Source of the DNA: Bretschneidera sinensis
Lineage: Eukaryota; Streptophyta; Magnoliopsida; Brassicales; Akaniaceae
Assembly: GCA_023935145.1 (NCBI GenBank)
Contig: CM043705.1
Span: forward strand, 21,855,501-21,919,500
Reading direction: 5' to 3'
DNA length: 64,000 bases
Each line of letters opens with the position of its first letter. Positions within the stretch are counted from its first letter, which is position 1. Under the pieces are notes generated by a model that made no database searches, was not told where the DNA came from, and saw only the letters and a program-made list of their open reading frames with translations. Position numbers and translations under genes: made by a program. Below are positions 47,001 through 59,903 of this stretch, one piece after another.

Positions 47001-48725
47001 GGGATTTGGGGCTTAGGTTCTTGTTTAGATCACGAGCTGATATTTTTCCTGCAGGCGTCTGGTAGTTCCGGAGCTCATACCTCAGGCATGCATTGACCCA
47101 GCGAAGGTACACTAGCTCTTCAACTTCGCTGAACCTGTTCATCTGAAGTCCTTCCACTTGCTTTAACAAGTCCTCATTTGCATGCCTGAAATTATTGACC
47201 TCTTCTCTTGCTTTGGAAACCATATCGCTCTAAGGAAAGCATGAAGTAAAGCATTGTCAATGAGTTATTAACTAATCACATGTACAAGCACAAATCAAAA
47301 TAGGATCAGTGAACTCCTCATTTTAAAAATATTCAGCTTAAACAAATATGGCAAGCACAAAAAAATATAGGAAACGTGAAAATACAAAAAAAAAAAATCG
47401 CGAAAGTAAAAAAGGAATAGAAATGCACATTAGAGGGAGCGTTTATTTGTGTAAATAGAAGATTGAGGCTCTTACCTGTGTCATATTGGAGAGGGCTACT
47501 ATTTTTGCTTCAGCAGCATCCAGTTTAATGGTCAACTCTCTCTTTTCATGTTGAAGCTCTCTATTCTTCCTTTTAAGTTCCATAACTTCTACTTCTAACT
47601 GCTGCACAGCTTTCAGCTTCCTCTCCACTTCAACATCTTTCCTGACGGCTTCTTCCTCTTTTGCCTGAAGACCGGAAACTTGTTGCTTGAGCAACAGTAA
47701 CTGACCTTTTGTCTGGTTAGCATCAAGCTGAATTTGCCTCTGCAGCTCCTTGATTTTGTTCCTAGCCACCTCCATCTCCTTCTTCATTGAAGCGCTCTGA
47801 ACAATTTCTTCTTGAAGCTTCTTCCTCTCAGCTTGCAAGGAGTTTATGGTGATATTTAGCATGTCAATCTCAACTGTCTTGATCTTGAGCTGCCTTTGTA
47901 ATTCAGTAATGTCTGATTCCTGCTCCTTCAACCCATAGTACTCGAGCAACTCACCTTCAAGCTTTACTTCCCTCTCTTCCAATTCAATTACTAAGTTGTG
48001 CAACCGTTCAAGTTCAACTGCATTGTTTGCCATCTCAGTTTCATATTTTTTTTCTTTCTCTGCCTTATCGAACTTGTCATCGGGTAAAAGATATTCAATC
48101 TCCCCAGATAGAAGGTCTTCAAATTCAGGTAAAATATCTTCATCTTCAATTTCCGGTGCACTTTCATGAGCCCGGTTAAATATACTATTAATCAGTTTAA
48201 CCTCCTCTTCCTCCTTCACCTGCAACATCTGATTAAAAAAATATATACGATTTGAGAATAGCTTCTAATCTTTTTAAGGGAACATACAAAAAGATGGGGC
48301 CTGTCAAATTCGTGAACTAAACTAATGTAGTCAGAAAAGAAAAATAATTTGATTATTAAAGGTTGTATATATACTTACATCCTTCTCTTTGAAGCTATCG
48401 TTGGAATATGTAAGCTGCTCTTCATTTTCCCGTTGTTCAAAGATTGCTTCACCATTTTCTGAGTTCCAATTTTACCAATAGAAACATAAATTGAGGAAGA
48501 GGAAAACATTAGTTTCTATCAAAAGATGCAATTTTCAATATCTTTTATCTGATAAAACTGGGACTGGAGCAAAAAAAAAAATGGCTAATAAATAGCAAAC
48601 TCAAAGAATGAAGTACCCGGAGGCTTGCTTAAAGAATCTGAGGGCTTTGGGGCTTTGACGTTGTGCTGCTTAACTGCATAGGCTGCAATTGAAGCAGCAA
48701 CCAGGAATCCGAGCCTAACTATCAT
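44091..48725 (-). CDS. CHUP1: CHUP1, chloroplast positioning actin-binding protein, 987 aa
   Basis: Exons, 5' to 3' on the minus strand: 48725-48617, 48458-48379, 48228-47476, 47229-45877, 45772-45641, 45309-45128, 44934-44823, 44610-44467 and 44189-44091. They total 2964 nt, all with GT..AG borders and closing phases, against 1004 aa for Arabidopsis CHUP1. CHUP1 sits on the chloroplast outer envelope and promotes short actin filaments for light-driven chloroplast movement. Visible: an N-terminal hydrophobic anchor (MIVRLGFLVAASIAAYAVKQ); an acidic segment; a long coiled coil at about residues 85-310 and onward; an Arg/Ser-rich middle with KKPSLIQKLKKWG; a proline-rich stretch with 13 consecutive Pro at about residues 685-699 (profilin/formin-type ligand); and the conserved C-terminal all-helical domain (RTRDMAISRYREFGIPVDWL; RFAFRIHQFAGGFDAESMKA). 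No defects are seen. Exon 3 may start at 48228 or, using an acceptor 9 nt on, at 48219. Confidence 0.97.
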
Positions 48726-51625
48726 GTAGGTATTGTTGATAGGAAAATTCTCTTCTTCCACTCATCTATAGAAACAAGCCAATCTCAAAACAACACACAA
48801 CCCATTTCTCCTCACCCCCATCACCAATAACTCAAAGCATCATTATTACCATTGAAATGCAAAACCAGGCAAACCCAGAATCTAAAACTTCCTGATAGAG
48901 CTTATATGGAGAACATGATGCAACTCTAAGCAAAACCCATGTTAGAGAACTTGAACATAATTACAAATTTCAATAGCCATATCCATCTATAAATATTCAT
49001 GCATCAGCAACATTATCATGTTATTAGGTTTATGGACCTTTCAATTAACTAATTTGTATATATAGAAGTCCCGTTGAGCAGAGAATTCCAGCACAACTAT
49101 CATGCTAAGAGAGACAGCAACCACCAATAACAAGTGGCCAGTTTTGCTTCAAAAGGATTGACAAATTTACTTAAGGTCTAAAATGTTACCATTAGTTTGA
49201 GAGGAACGTCTACAGTTACAGCAAGCCAAAACCAAAAACTGAAAGAGACTAGCAACTGTAAATTTAAACAAAAACAGAAGTGTGTCCTAGATTCTTTCTT
49301 TCTTGTTGAAGGTAATGGTCTTGTTTGGGCATTTGTTTTAAATCACCCAAACTTAAACTGAGTTAAAATCCATAAAAACCTTTAAATTTTGATGATTTAA
49401 ATGGCATTAAAGCAACTTTTAAACAATGTTAATAAATCTGTAATATGCCTAAGATATAAGCGAAAAATAGGGTAAGAGATAATGTTTTGTCTCTTGTGCC
49501 TTTAAATGAATGCTTCAGTTTGCTGTTATCCGGCTAATTTGTAGTTGTTTGTCCAATTAAATTTCTCAGTGATGGAACCAAACCGAGGTAGGATCATAAT
49601 AATTAACAAACGAAATCATCAGCTAATCATAACCATCCGATCAAACCTCCTATGTGAATGGTTAAAATCCATGGGGAGAGAACCCACATGAGAAATCCCT
49701 GATTAAGTGTTCTACTTAGCAAAATTCTGTGATTTAATGAAGTTGGGTCCACTTCACAAAATAAATGCATCTAGCCATCTGATCAATCTAACCCTTCTTA
49801 AATATTAGCTTGTGTTAGGGAGTCAATCTTTTTGTCTATTCACTTAATAGTGATAATTATGAAAAACTCGTATAAATAACAAAAGTACTGACTACCTGCA
49901 TTTATTCTCTCTTTGGCAGAGAACCTACATACAAAGTCTTAGATTAAAAACGTTCAGATTTTCTAAGTACTGTGTGATGTAATGGAAGTACTAAGGATAG
50001 ATTATCAAAGGTGGGATCCAATTGAAAGGACACTTTCTTGGGCTTCCCACAAAATCAGAGAAGAGAAAGAAGAGTAAAGTAAGGCTGAAATTTACAATTC
50101 CACCGTTTAGTTTATGGACTGGAGCATTAGCAAATACGTGGCCTAGCAAAAAAAACTTAGAGGATGTGATTTTTTTTTTGTTTTATTTCATTTTGATTCG
50201 GTATTTGTCTGTTAAAATATAAATAAAAAAATTAAAAAAAAATTATTAAAAAATAAATATTTTTAGTTTATATTTATTAATTTATTATTAATAAAATTTG
50301 GTTCGTATTGGGTTTGAGTTATCACTTTCTCATCTAAATATGATAATTTTTGTTCATATCCGTTTTTGATTTGTTACTTATCTATTAAAACACGGATATA
50401 ATAATAAAAAATAAAATTTATTAAAAAATAAATATTATAACTTATATTCATTAACCCATTACTAATAAGACTTAATCCATACCCAACTCAACTCACTTTT
50501 ACCCGTTGATCTATCATCTACAAGATCCTGACTCGAAACTAATGCGACCCATCCATTTTTCAACTTTAAGAAAGCATAGTAAACCGAACTTTTTAGTGGT
50601 TGACCGTACCAAGTATACAAGTTGGCTTACTGGTGGAACAGAAAACTGGAAGAGTGAGTGTCACACGTTGTGTCCTCTCTCTATAAAAAATTCTCTGAAA
50701 ATAGATAAAATTTTCATAACCATGTGATACCTCCTACAAGCTATGATCTAATAGATCACTGGGGTTTATATTACTTATCCTTTCAGAAAATTTACATCCA
50801 AAAAAATCAAACTCTACTGATAAGATTGGAAAATGAAGACAAAACAAACCACTGGGATTCCATGAGGATGGTAACGTGGCTAGTGAGTAGCGGACAAGTA
50901 GATAGACAGATCCATCGATCTTCCAGAGATTACACGTTCTGTCTGTTTATAAAAATAAAAAAAATCATTTCATAAATTTTTTCAAAGATATCTTAATAAG
51001 TAATCATTGATTTTCATTTTCATTGCCATAAAAAAATATATTTTTTATTCCCATAAAAAATGTTTTTTTCCATAAATTCGCCACTCCTAATAAGATCCGG
51101 TTAATGGGTACTCTTTAAAAGAATATTTTGGAGATTAATTACACAAGTTACACAACCGGTTTGAGCATTATAAAAACCATAGCTCTCTGGTCATCATGAC
51201 TCATGAGTAATCCTTACAATTTACTCATGAAAGCACTTTCAGCCACTTTCAGGTCTATCATGACTCATGAGTAAACCCAGTATTAAACTTGTGCACTTGG
51301 CCCAACAAAGACGAGGTTGGAATCCTTACAAATATCAAAATAAATCTTATCAATTTACATGATTCCTTGATTATTATAATCCACAGTTAACAACATATAC
51401 ATGCTGACGGGGTATAATGCAAAATGGTGAAATTGATCAAAAACTCACCTCCACCCCCACTTCCCCAATAAAAAAAAATTCCCAAGCAAATTGCACGAGT
51501 TGAAAGTTCTACAAGGGATCTTATTCCGCATCAAAACAATCAGGGATTTCTTACGTATATCTGGAATGGTATATAATTTTACAACCAAGCATTGGATAAG
51601 CTCTACTTTCAAGGGACTAGAAGAT
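48726..51625. other. intergenic region upstream of CHUP1 and downstream of SLH gene
   Basis: No coding gene is supported. The part next to 48725 probably holds the CHUP1 5' untranslated region (GAAGAGAATTTTCC read on the minus strand) and promoter. An AT-rich direct repeat is at 50190-50510. The remaining open frames are short, lack splice support and show no family resemblance. Confidence 0.6.
50190..50510. repeat. two imperfect AT-rich direct repeats, about 173 bp each
   Basis: The blocks starting near 50195 (GATTCGGTATTTGTCTGTTA) and 50368 (GATTTGTTACTTATCTATTA) both continue into ATTAAAAAATAAATATT and TTATATT.ATTAA words in the same order. This indicates a diverged tandem pair of unknown origin. 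Confidence 0.6.
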
Positions 51626-54600
51626 TCAAGCTGGGTCATCCCATTTCCACCTCCGTCCTACCTCCTCAAGAACCTTGGCTCGGGCTTGACTTTTCCTTGC
51701 TTCATCCTGTACCCACGATCTGCATTCATTAATTCCATTGATGAGAACCATGTATTGATAGAAACCAGTAACAAGATAGCAATTTCAGCATATATATATA
51801 TATATATATCCACCCCAGCTTAAGACAAATCGCAACAGTAAAACTATATTACAAACATAAGTTTTCAATCTCTAGAAAAAAAAAATTTCCAGGACTGAAG
51901 CTTGTTTCTGCAGCAGTCCACTATAAGCGTCATATAATTCACAATGGACGGCAGTGGCAACTAATAGGATTGATGGGGAACATAAGAAGAGGTTTATTTA
52001 GAAGACTAATATAGTAATGATGATAAACATATTATATTTAAGTTAGCATGATACAGAATCGATTCAGCAGAAATCATTCAAACTCATTTTCAGATTTTCT
52101 TAATAGAACACATTTTTTTACATGGAACTCGCACAATAATCTTCAGTATATCAAAATATATTCTAACTTTGCTGCGGGTTGGGCCAGTTATAAGCTTTTT
52201 CAGAGTTCTTAATACATGGGGGTAAAAGAAATAACAAGTAAAAGAATACTTTCAGAAGTCCTTGGGAGTTATAAGCTTTTTGCGAGTTAGTAATAGATGG
52301 TGGTGATAAAATGACAAGTAAAAGAAAACTGTTTTGGGTTTTCGAAAACTGAAAACAGTTTTCGAAAACTCTTTTCTATGTTTGGCAAACAGTTTTCAAA
52401 AGTAATTTTCTAAAACAATTTTCAAAAAACCAGTTTTCAAAAATTGTTTTTTAAAAACTCCAAATTGATGTTTTCTTACATAATTTTCGAAAAATAGCCC
52501 TAAAATCAGTGTTCACTTCTCTGTTTCATTCTTCCTCCATGGTATATAAAAAATACTAAAATTTTGAAAATAAAATAATATTAATTATTTTTAAGTATTT
52601 AGTAAATATGATAAATAAAATTAAAATAGATTTTAAATTTAAACTCAAAACTAAAAATAATTACAAGGTGTATCAAAACAGTTTTTAAAATAAAATTATC
52701 CAAACAACGTTTCACTGTTCTCTATTTTGGAAACAGTTTTCGAGTTACAGTTATCCAAACATATTTTCTTCAGAAAACATCATAAAACTGTTTTCAGTTT
52801 TCATTTTCGAAAACTGAAAACCGAAAACTGTTACCCAAACATGCCCATAAGCTTTTTGAGAGTTATCAATACATGGTGGTGATAAAATGACAAGCAAAAG
52901 AACACTTTCAGGAGCTAAAAATGATATTATATCTGATGTTCGCACTACTAACAGATCCCAAAGAACAACAACAATTATGATAATGATGATATATTTGTTT
53001 GCCAGATTCTCACATGTCATACACCAATTCATGCATTATATCATTAATCAGATTAGTAGTACATTATGTATCACTTCAAGAAATTAAAAATAAAATAAAA
53101 TGAGAAAAAAGAAAATGAAAACAAGGAGGGAAAAGCAGGCAATTAATCTTTACCTAAGAATTCGAAAAGCTTCCGTCTCAGCCTCCAGTATAGATTTTGT
53201 ATCAAGCAGTTCTTCTTGCTTGGACTGTAAATCACTGAGCATATCCTGTAACTTAAACTGCTCAGCCACATACATAGCCCTCTCAGATGCAAGCCTTTCT
53301 GACATATCATCAACCTCTTCTTTCAGACTTAAAAGAAGTTGCTTCTGACAATCCATAGCTGCCTTTTCCTTCAAATGCTCAGCAAAGCACTTCTCTTGAA
53401 CAATCTTCTCTTGTTCCAGATCACAAATTGCGGCAAGATAAAGATTCTTAACCTCAAAGCCACCGGTTCTCTCTTCATGCAGCTTCTCATCCCAAAATCT
53501 CTGTATGTCTCCTTTGTCAAGCAATTGAGATCTAATTTCTTCCATCTCAGCTTGCCTTAAAGAACTCTCCAACTCTAGTCTCAATAATTCAGTAGAAATT
53601 GCTTCCGTCATCCTGCCACTTGTCAATGCCACTGCTGCTTGTGCTTTTGTTGAAGGTTTATTTGGTTGAAACCGTTTGCTCTGTCCTGTAAAATTCGAAT
53701 TTTGACATGAAATCATCATCTTTATCTGATTGGCTGGCATGCATATGCATGTATATGCGTGAAAGTGCTCAACTCCCCACCCATAACTAAAAGAAACATA
53801 AGAACAGCAGATGGTAATGATTGTCCACCAATATGAGCTTATTATTTTGCTGAATTCCAATCTTGCAGTGGTATGAAGGATATACTATAATAAATCTTCA
53901 TACGATCTACTTGTTTTTTCCTTATCCATAGGTTTAGCCTGCATTTTAAAAAAACTGTGCTACACAACGGGAGGTAACCCTCTCCCATCCCTTATCCCTC
54001 CCATCCTTGATGTGAGTCGGGTTTGATCCCTGGTCTCTTGTGCAATGATTGTCATGTTACTGTTCATTTCATTGGCTAAAACAATTCTGAATTCCCTGTA
54101 ATTTATCATCCAAATCTATTGATGGGAAAGCGAGTTTTCAGAAATCACCACTAATGAGTATGTCCCAAATATAACGGAAAGGAAATTAGATATTCATCTG
54201 GCTGTATGCATTTGATAATCACTTATATGTGTGCATCAATTAGCTTTTTAATGGCCAGTAGACCGTAATTCAGAGCAGATAGGATGAAATGAATAGGAAA
54301 AGAAGTTGGCAGGAGGGAGAGAGGGAAGATACCAAAAACTTTTCTGAGTATGCCCTTGTCACCAGCCAACATGTCCATAAAAAGTTCTGGAGACGCATTA
54401 GGACATATCTCCTTCACATCCATATAATCCACTTTTGTCCTTGATATCTGGACTGCAAACAAGTCAGGTTTTAAAAGATATGAAAGACTTGTGAAGCATC
54501 AGCTTAACAAAATCAAAGAATCAATATCACTTGAAGATCATATTTGAAGTTTATTGTACCTCTTCTATAATTCCTGGCTTGATTTCATACTCTACTTGGG

Positions 54601-57600
54601 CTTTCCAATTTATCAGATCCTGTCGAGAGATAAACCTGCATCACCACATATATTATAGTAAATGAAAAGGAAACTAAGAGCTATTTATAAAATCTGCATA
54701 TATGTCATACCTTCCAGGAGAAAATTTGATGCCTCCTAGGACTTTTAAACCATTAGAGCTGGAATTCTTCCCCGATAGCTTGCTCGGAATGATACCTGCC
54801 TCTGCTAGAGCTAAATTGAAAACCGAAAAACAAATATCAAACTTTCATCTTCTTCATATGACAATCCAAAACAAAAGATCTTTACAAAGGTACCCCTGAA
54901 ATGGTATGCAAACATCAAATCAGGCCTTCAAGCTTTTACCTTGTATGGATTCAAAATCTGGGTCTTCAAGACCCACATCATCAAACGCAGAAATAACTGA
55001 CCCAGATAGGGATATCGATGGAACAATCCTCTGCTTCGGATACCTGCGAGCCAAGCAATAATTTTCTGAGCCAGAACATTCATCAAAATTTCAAAACCTA
55101 TTCCACACAAGCAACAACAGTTATTACCGCTCCAATAAGGAATTTATATGCACTAGCCATCTTGCATATTCCCGTCTAGTGCACAATCCATCAGCCCTTA
55201 CATCATCTTCAATTATCTGTAAATCTTAAAGACAGTTGAGATATTCATGCTCAATTGCTCAGAACTGACCCAAATCTCCATTGACATTTTCATTGCCAAA
55301 TATTCAGGGGGAAAAAAGGGAAATTTGCATCTAGGTTGCAGAGCTAAAGAGTTATAACCAGTTGACCATCTATTGACTAAAAGAAGTTTAGGCAATAGCA
55401 ATTAAGGTAAAATTAATATACTGAACTCCAGAGTTTCCGGTTCTTCCATTAACTGATTCCAACAAATCAAGCACCGCTATGCAACTATGTGTTTATAAAA
55501 TTCTCTCAAACCATTCCTTCACCAAAGATGAAAAAAGACAGACACAACTCATTGATTTATATAAGCCCCTTAGGCTCATCTGAAATTGCAGTAAGAACAT
55601 TAAAAAGAAAAATAAGTAATTATTCAATACGATGACCATGATGCAGTTCATCTGAGAATCATATATGTAAGAATATCTAATCTCCTAAATGTAGAACAAG
55701 CTTCTAGAAGTAAACCTTCAGTTTCTTCAAAACTGACAGAGCTTCCTGTTGAGTAGAATCCACAGCAACTGATATGATAACGCGTTCAACATTTTCTATA
55801 GATGCTGAAGGATATGAAGAATAAAGATTAGAAGTTTTATTAAGGATTTGGTCGATACATCAAAAGAATGAAATGCTGGTGTACTTCCAAATCATGGCTA
55901 AAGCACTTCTACAGGATGCATGCATAAGAAATATTTACTTTCGTCTCATACATTACAAGAATTATAAAAACTTCTCAAACAATGTAGCTGCAAATTATAA
56001 AAAGCTGGTTTCCTTGGGAACAAGGTTCTAATTCTTGGAATTGAGTTAAAATATTTCTTCTTCTTTTTTGGAGGGGGACGGAGAGGAGTGGTGATAGGAA
56101 GCAGAAGCATGTTTTGCAGTGTATTTATGAGAATGTTTTTTAACTTTTATCTCATACAACACAAGAACCATAAAAGCTTCTCAAACAATGTAGCTGCTAT
56201 TAGAAAAAGGTTGGTTTCCTTATGAACAAGGTTCTAGTTCTTGGAATTAAGTTGAACTATATCTTATTTTAGGGGGATGGGGATGAGGAGGAGTGGTGAA
56301 AGGAAGCAGAAGCATGTTTTGCAGTTTCTTTATGAGAACACTTTCACAAATAATCTCGAAAAATAAAAATTTAACCCATGCTTGTAGCAGATATTTGCCA
56401 AGTTTTTAATCATTCCAAAGGAAACTTTAGCTATTGCCTCACATAGCTATTCTTTTCAAGCTAAAAGTTGCATAGACAAATTACCGCTATGCAACTATGT
56501 GTTAAATAAAGGAATAGTGAAGGTTGAAGGAAACTATTTACTTAGGGTTAAATAACATTTTACATGGCATGTCTATGATGTCTCAATTTGCATGATCATT
56601 GGTTTCGACCATACAATACTCAGATAACAGGTTTCTCGTGATTTCAATATGAACCCATTTCTACTTCTCCATTATAGTGGTTTCTCTATGCTCTACATGT
56701 ATACCACTTTTCAATCAGTATGTTTAAACAAATTACGCCAAATACATATCATAAGGGTCAAAAGTAAGCATTACTAAAATTTAATAATGAGAAATGTCAT
56801 AGAATTATTAAACATTGGGCAGCATTTGAGAACTGTTGGATTTTGACGTACCAGAAGTAACTGTTTCACGAATAGCATCAGGTATATGCTCTGGGCTTGC
56901 CTCAGACACCATGTTCTTCTCATCAGATACAACAGAATCCCTAGCTTTGCTCTTGTAAGCTCTGGTCTCAGTCCAACTTAACACCCCATGTAAAGCATGC
57001 AAAGGACTACTGAATTGAAACTTAAAGCCTGCAAATGGGAAATGCAATCAAATATTATTATATCCCAATTCATCCGGTAAACCACTGTATCAGAAAGAAA
57101 AAAAAACAAATAAAAACACCCATTTGCATAAAAAAAAAACAATTCATTTTAAGAATATGAAAGGGAAAAAAAACAAAATTAATAACTAACCTTTTCTTGA
57201 GATTGAGAAGTAAGCAATGGTAGCCAGTATAACAGCTAATGAAGGCCCAATACCCCCAATCACAATGGTATTCAATCCTGAGTAAAGCCTAAATCCCATT
57301 AATAATTCTTCAACAAATTGAAAAGAAAATAGTAACAATGCAAAAAAAATTAATCCAAAAAAAAAGAAATTTAAAACGGAGAAAGAAAACCTTTTTTCTT
57401 CTTCTGGTTTTGAAGAGGAGCAGCAACAATTGCCCAACCACCATAATCGTTGTCGAGAGAGTTAGGCTCAGGAGAGAGCCAGGAGAGATCGAGGGGGCTT
57501 GACTCGGTGAGAGAAGCAGAGAGACATAGAACTCTAGGGGGTTTGGGTCGGAAATTAAAAAGAAATGATCTCGGAGACGTGAAGAAGGGCAGACTCGTAC

Positions 57601-57670
57601 GGTGTCGTAGAAGGGAGGGAGTGTCTGTGCGAATGAGCAGAGAGGAATTGGGTGCAGTAGACGAGCACGT
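51626..57670 (-). CDS. plastid-type SLH domain and coiled-coil protein, 11 exons, no ATG start found
   Basis: Exons, 5' to 3' on the minus strand: 57670-57391, 57277-57191, 57028-56852, 55804-55716, 55216-55128, 55043-54940, 54810-54711, 54635-54560, 54447-54333, 53685-53154 and 51719-51626 (TGA at 51628-51626). They total 1743 nt with closing phases. Residues about 1-90 are Ser/Arg/Leu-rich like a chloroplast transit peptide; 95-117 is hydrophobic (TIVIGGIGPSLAVILATIAY). Exons 5-9 (about 212-372) encode S-layer-homology repeats (TRREYARWLVHINSLLE; FDDVGLEDPDFESIQALAEA; YMDVKEICPNASPELFM). Exon 10 is a Glu/Gln/Lys-rich coiled coil. It resembles Arabidopsis At3g25680-type SLH proteins of unknown role. 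The frame stays open upstream only to a TAA at about 57705 and holds no ATG until exon 3; an ACG codon at 57670-57668 is where a start would be expected. Either it uses a non-AUG start, an upstream exon was missed, or the start is mutated. Confidence 0.85.
52328..52845. repeat. MITE with inverted ends in SLH gene intron 10
   Basis: The left part (AACTGTTTTGGGTTTTCGAA, CTGAAAACAGTTTTCGAAAA) and the right part (TTTTCGAAAACTGAAAACCG, AAAACTGTTACCCAAACATG) are inverse copies built of TTTTCGAAAACTG words. The element is about 518 bp with AT-rich filling and no coding capacity. It lies in the last intron, which is also the longest (1434 bp). Confidence 0.65.
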
Positions 57671-57701
57671 TTCTTCTTGGTTTTGGGGATGAAGGAATTT
57701 A

Positions 57702-57715
57702 GGTTAGGGTTAGGG
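57702..57715 (-). promoter_or_regulatory. telo-box-like motif in SLH gene leader
   Basis: The minus strand carries CCCTAACCCTAACC just upstream of the SLH coding region. AAACCCTAA-type telo boxes are a known element near the transcription starts of many plant genes for translation and organelle proteins. Just upstream, ATG at about 57735 opens a 7-codon frame ending in this motif (MLDLRLP), a possible upstream ORF. Confidence 0.5.
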
Positions 57716-58696
57716 TAGCCTGAGATCAAGCATTGAAGGAGGGAAGTGAACTCTAAAATGTAGTGTGATTATTTTGGGTATAACGTGTTTTTTTCCGACG
57801 TGAAAGTAGAGCTAGATACCACGTTTTGTTTCAAAAGAAAAGGATATTTTTTTTTTGGTTAATAAAAGAAAAAGATTCTACTTCAGTTTTTTTTTACCCA
57901 AAGGAAGTGGCAAAGGATCTTTACCAATTACCAGTTTTTTTTGGTTAACAAATTTTTTATAAATAAAAAAATTATTGTGTGGGTGAATTGTTGTAAATAA
58001 AAAAAATGTAATATTTTACTATTAATTTCCATTATTAACTGAAAAAAGAACATAATTTATAATACAAATATAAGCTAAAATTATTTTTATTACTTCAGTT
58101 TTATATTTATGTGTTTCAGAATCGTTTCAATTGCGTCTTTAAATTTACAATTCTATTTTAATTAGAGCCTTCCAAATTAATAGTAATTGTTTCATGTAAG
58201 TTAATAATATATAGACAGAGAAAAACTAATTGAAATGGTACTACAAATTTAAAGATCCAGCTGAAATAATCAATGAGAAAAAATAGATGTTAAACCAAAT
58301 ACTTTTGTTATCGTAACAACCTCAAGGACGGTCATGTGTCAAAAAAAATTGATTAAAAGTTAATTTTTTTTAATTTTTTTATTATTTAATTCAGACTTAA
58401 CTTCTCCATTTTTCTTCAATATACGTAGCATATGTTGAGATGCTAGTATAAATAAAAAAGAACTGAAATAATACTAAAAATTTAAGGATCCAATTGAAAC
58501 GATACAAAAATTGTAAATGAAAGAAAGCTTAAAACAAAAAAGGTGAAAAACGCAATTTAACCAAATAATATATATAGAGAGAGAGTTAAAGACGAACTAA
58601 AATGGTACTAAAAATTTAATGATCCAATTGAAACGATACAAAATTGTAAATGAAAGAATGCATAAAACTAAAAAATGTGAAAATGTAATTTAACTA

Positions 58697-58699
<3 letters not shown>

Positions 58700-58744
<45 letters not shown>
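58700..58744. repeat. (AT)n microsatellite
   Basis: About 22 uninterrupted AT units are flanked by AACTAAATA on the left and GTTTGATTAAAA on the right. Confidence 0.97.
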
Positions 58745-58747
<3 letters not shown>

Positions 58748-58814
58748 TGATTAAAAAAAAAGAGAGCGGTTTAAGCACAACTCAATAAATTTAGTTTAAT
58801 GTTTATACAGTAAC

Positions 58815-59903
58815 CAGTGTTCAAAAAGGCTCGAAGGTAAAATCAGGCTAAAACGCCCTAGGGAAACCTAGGGCCAAACTATCGTTGGGTGGACGTTTTT
58901 TGGGTCCGGGTGTATGCCAAACAAATTTTTTTTTTTTTTATTCTGCAACCTCATAATGACGTCGTTTTGGGTTAAATGAGATCAGCCTCATTTAACCAAA
59001 ATGACGTCATATTAATAAGCCCCCTTAAGTCTTCTTCCCTACTGAAGTATTATAAAACAAATCAATTACATCAACCTATGGACTTGAGCTAATCTTGCAT
59101 CAACACAAAGCCCAAAATAGAGGCTCTTTAGTGATGGTGAGAGTTTGATTGGGGAGGCCACATATTTATAGTTGCATGGGTCTCATCCCAACTTCTCTCT
59201 ACACGATGTGGGATTGAGTTCATTAGCAAATATCACTCAAGCTCTCACATGGACAAGAAGGAAAACAATGTTAATCCCACATCGCTTATGAAAGGAATTA
59301 CTAGACTCTCATTACCCTATAAAAGCAATCCCACATCGATAGAAAGGCTTTGTAATAAACAAAAACTTCTTTATAAAAGGCTCATCTTTGTCATCATTTA
59401 GCATTCCATACTCACTGAGGTTTGCCTTTAAGGCAATGCCTCTGGTTCTTCAAGTGAGATTTTTTTAAAGTTTTTAGTTTATTGATTTTTTATTTTCAAT
59501 AAACCAAGAAGTGTAACAAAAATATCTTTAATATATACATAAAAAAATTTCATAACAGTAATTTGAGTTGACTTGTGAGCCATCAAATTGGATGGCTTGA
59601 GGTTGGTTCGCTTATTTAATGCATTAATGCTATATAACTTGTGTAATTTGTTATGTAAATCAAGAGACTCAAGATCGAAGAAGAGGCAAGCAAACTATAT
59701 TAGGTCTTAAGTTAGTAAAGTTTATTAATAATTAATTAATTTATATTATTTTAATTTTTTAGTATTTTTATAATTTAATTAATATTATTTTATTCAAAAC
59801 GCCCCAACGTTTCAAAAGGCTTACGCCCCAACGTCTCGGAGCTTACCCTTCGCCTCATTGAGGCAAAACACGTCGCCCAACGTCTTCACCTCTGAAAACC
59901 CTG
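58815..59903. repeat. possible non-autonomous hAT-like element
   Basis: The left end CAGTGTTCAAAAAGGCTCG and the inverted right end CAGGGTTTTCAGAGGTG share the CAG.GTT start typical of hAT termini. Subterminal parts hold CG-rich words (AACGCCCTAGGG; ACGCCCCAACGT) common in such plant repeats. Flanking octamers ACAGTAAC and GCAAGAAC match at only five of eight places, so the target duplication is weak. An inner block at about 59040-59460, with inverse words GATGTGGGATT and AATCCCACATC, may be a separate repeat. No transposase frame is present. Confidence 0.4.

Noticed and set aside
49990..50980. Several short plus-strand frames
   Set aside because: They overlap a diverged AT-rich direct repeat and have no family resemblance.
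53960..54060. B-box-like GGGTTTGATCCCTGG considered as a SINE
   Set aside because: No A box at the right distance and no tail or target duplication seen in this SLH intron segment.
57186..57437. Minus-strand frame reading GNCCCSSSKPEEEKRFS, like a myristoylated N-terminus
   Set aside because: It starts with TTG and reads straight through the intron of the SLH gene. The frame that joins exons 1 and 2 in phase is a different one.
57310..57729. Minus-strand 139-codon ATG frame over the SLH first exon
   Set aside because: It overlaps exon 1 in a shifted frame and runs into the intron; it does not splice in phase to the conserved exons.
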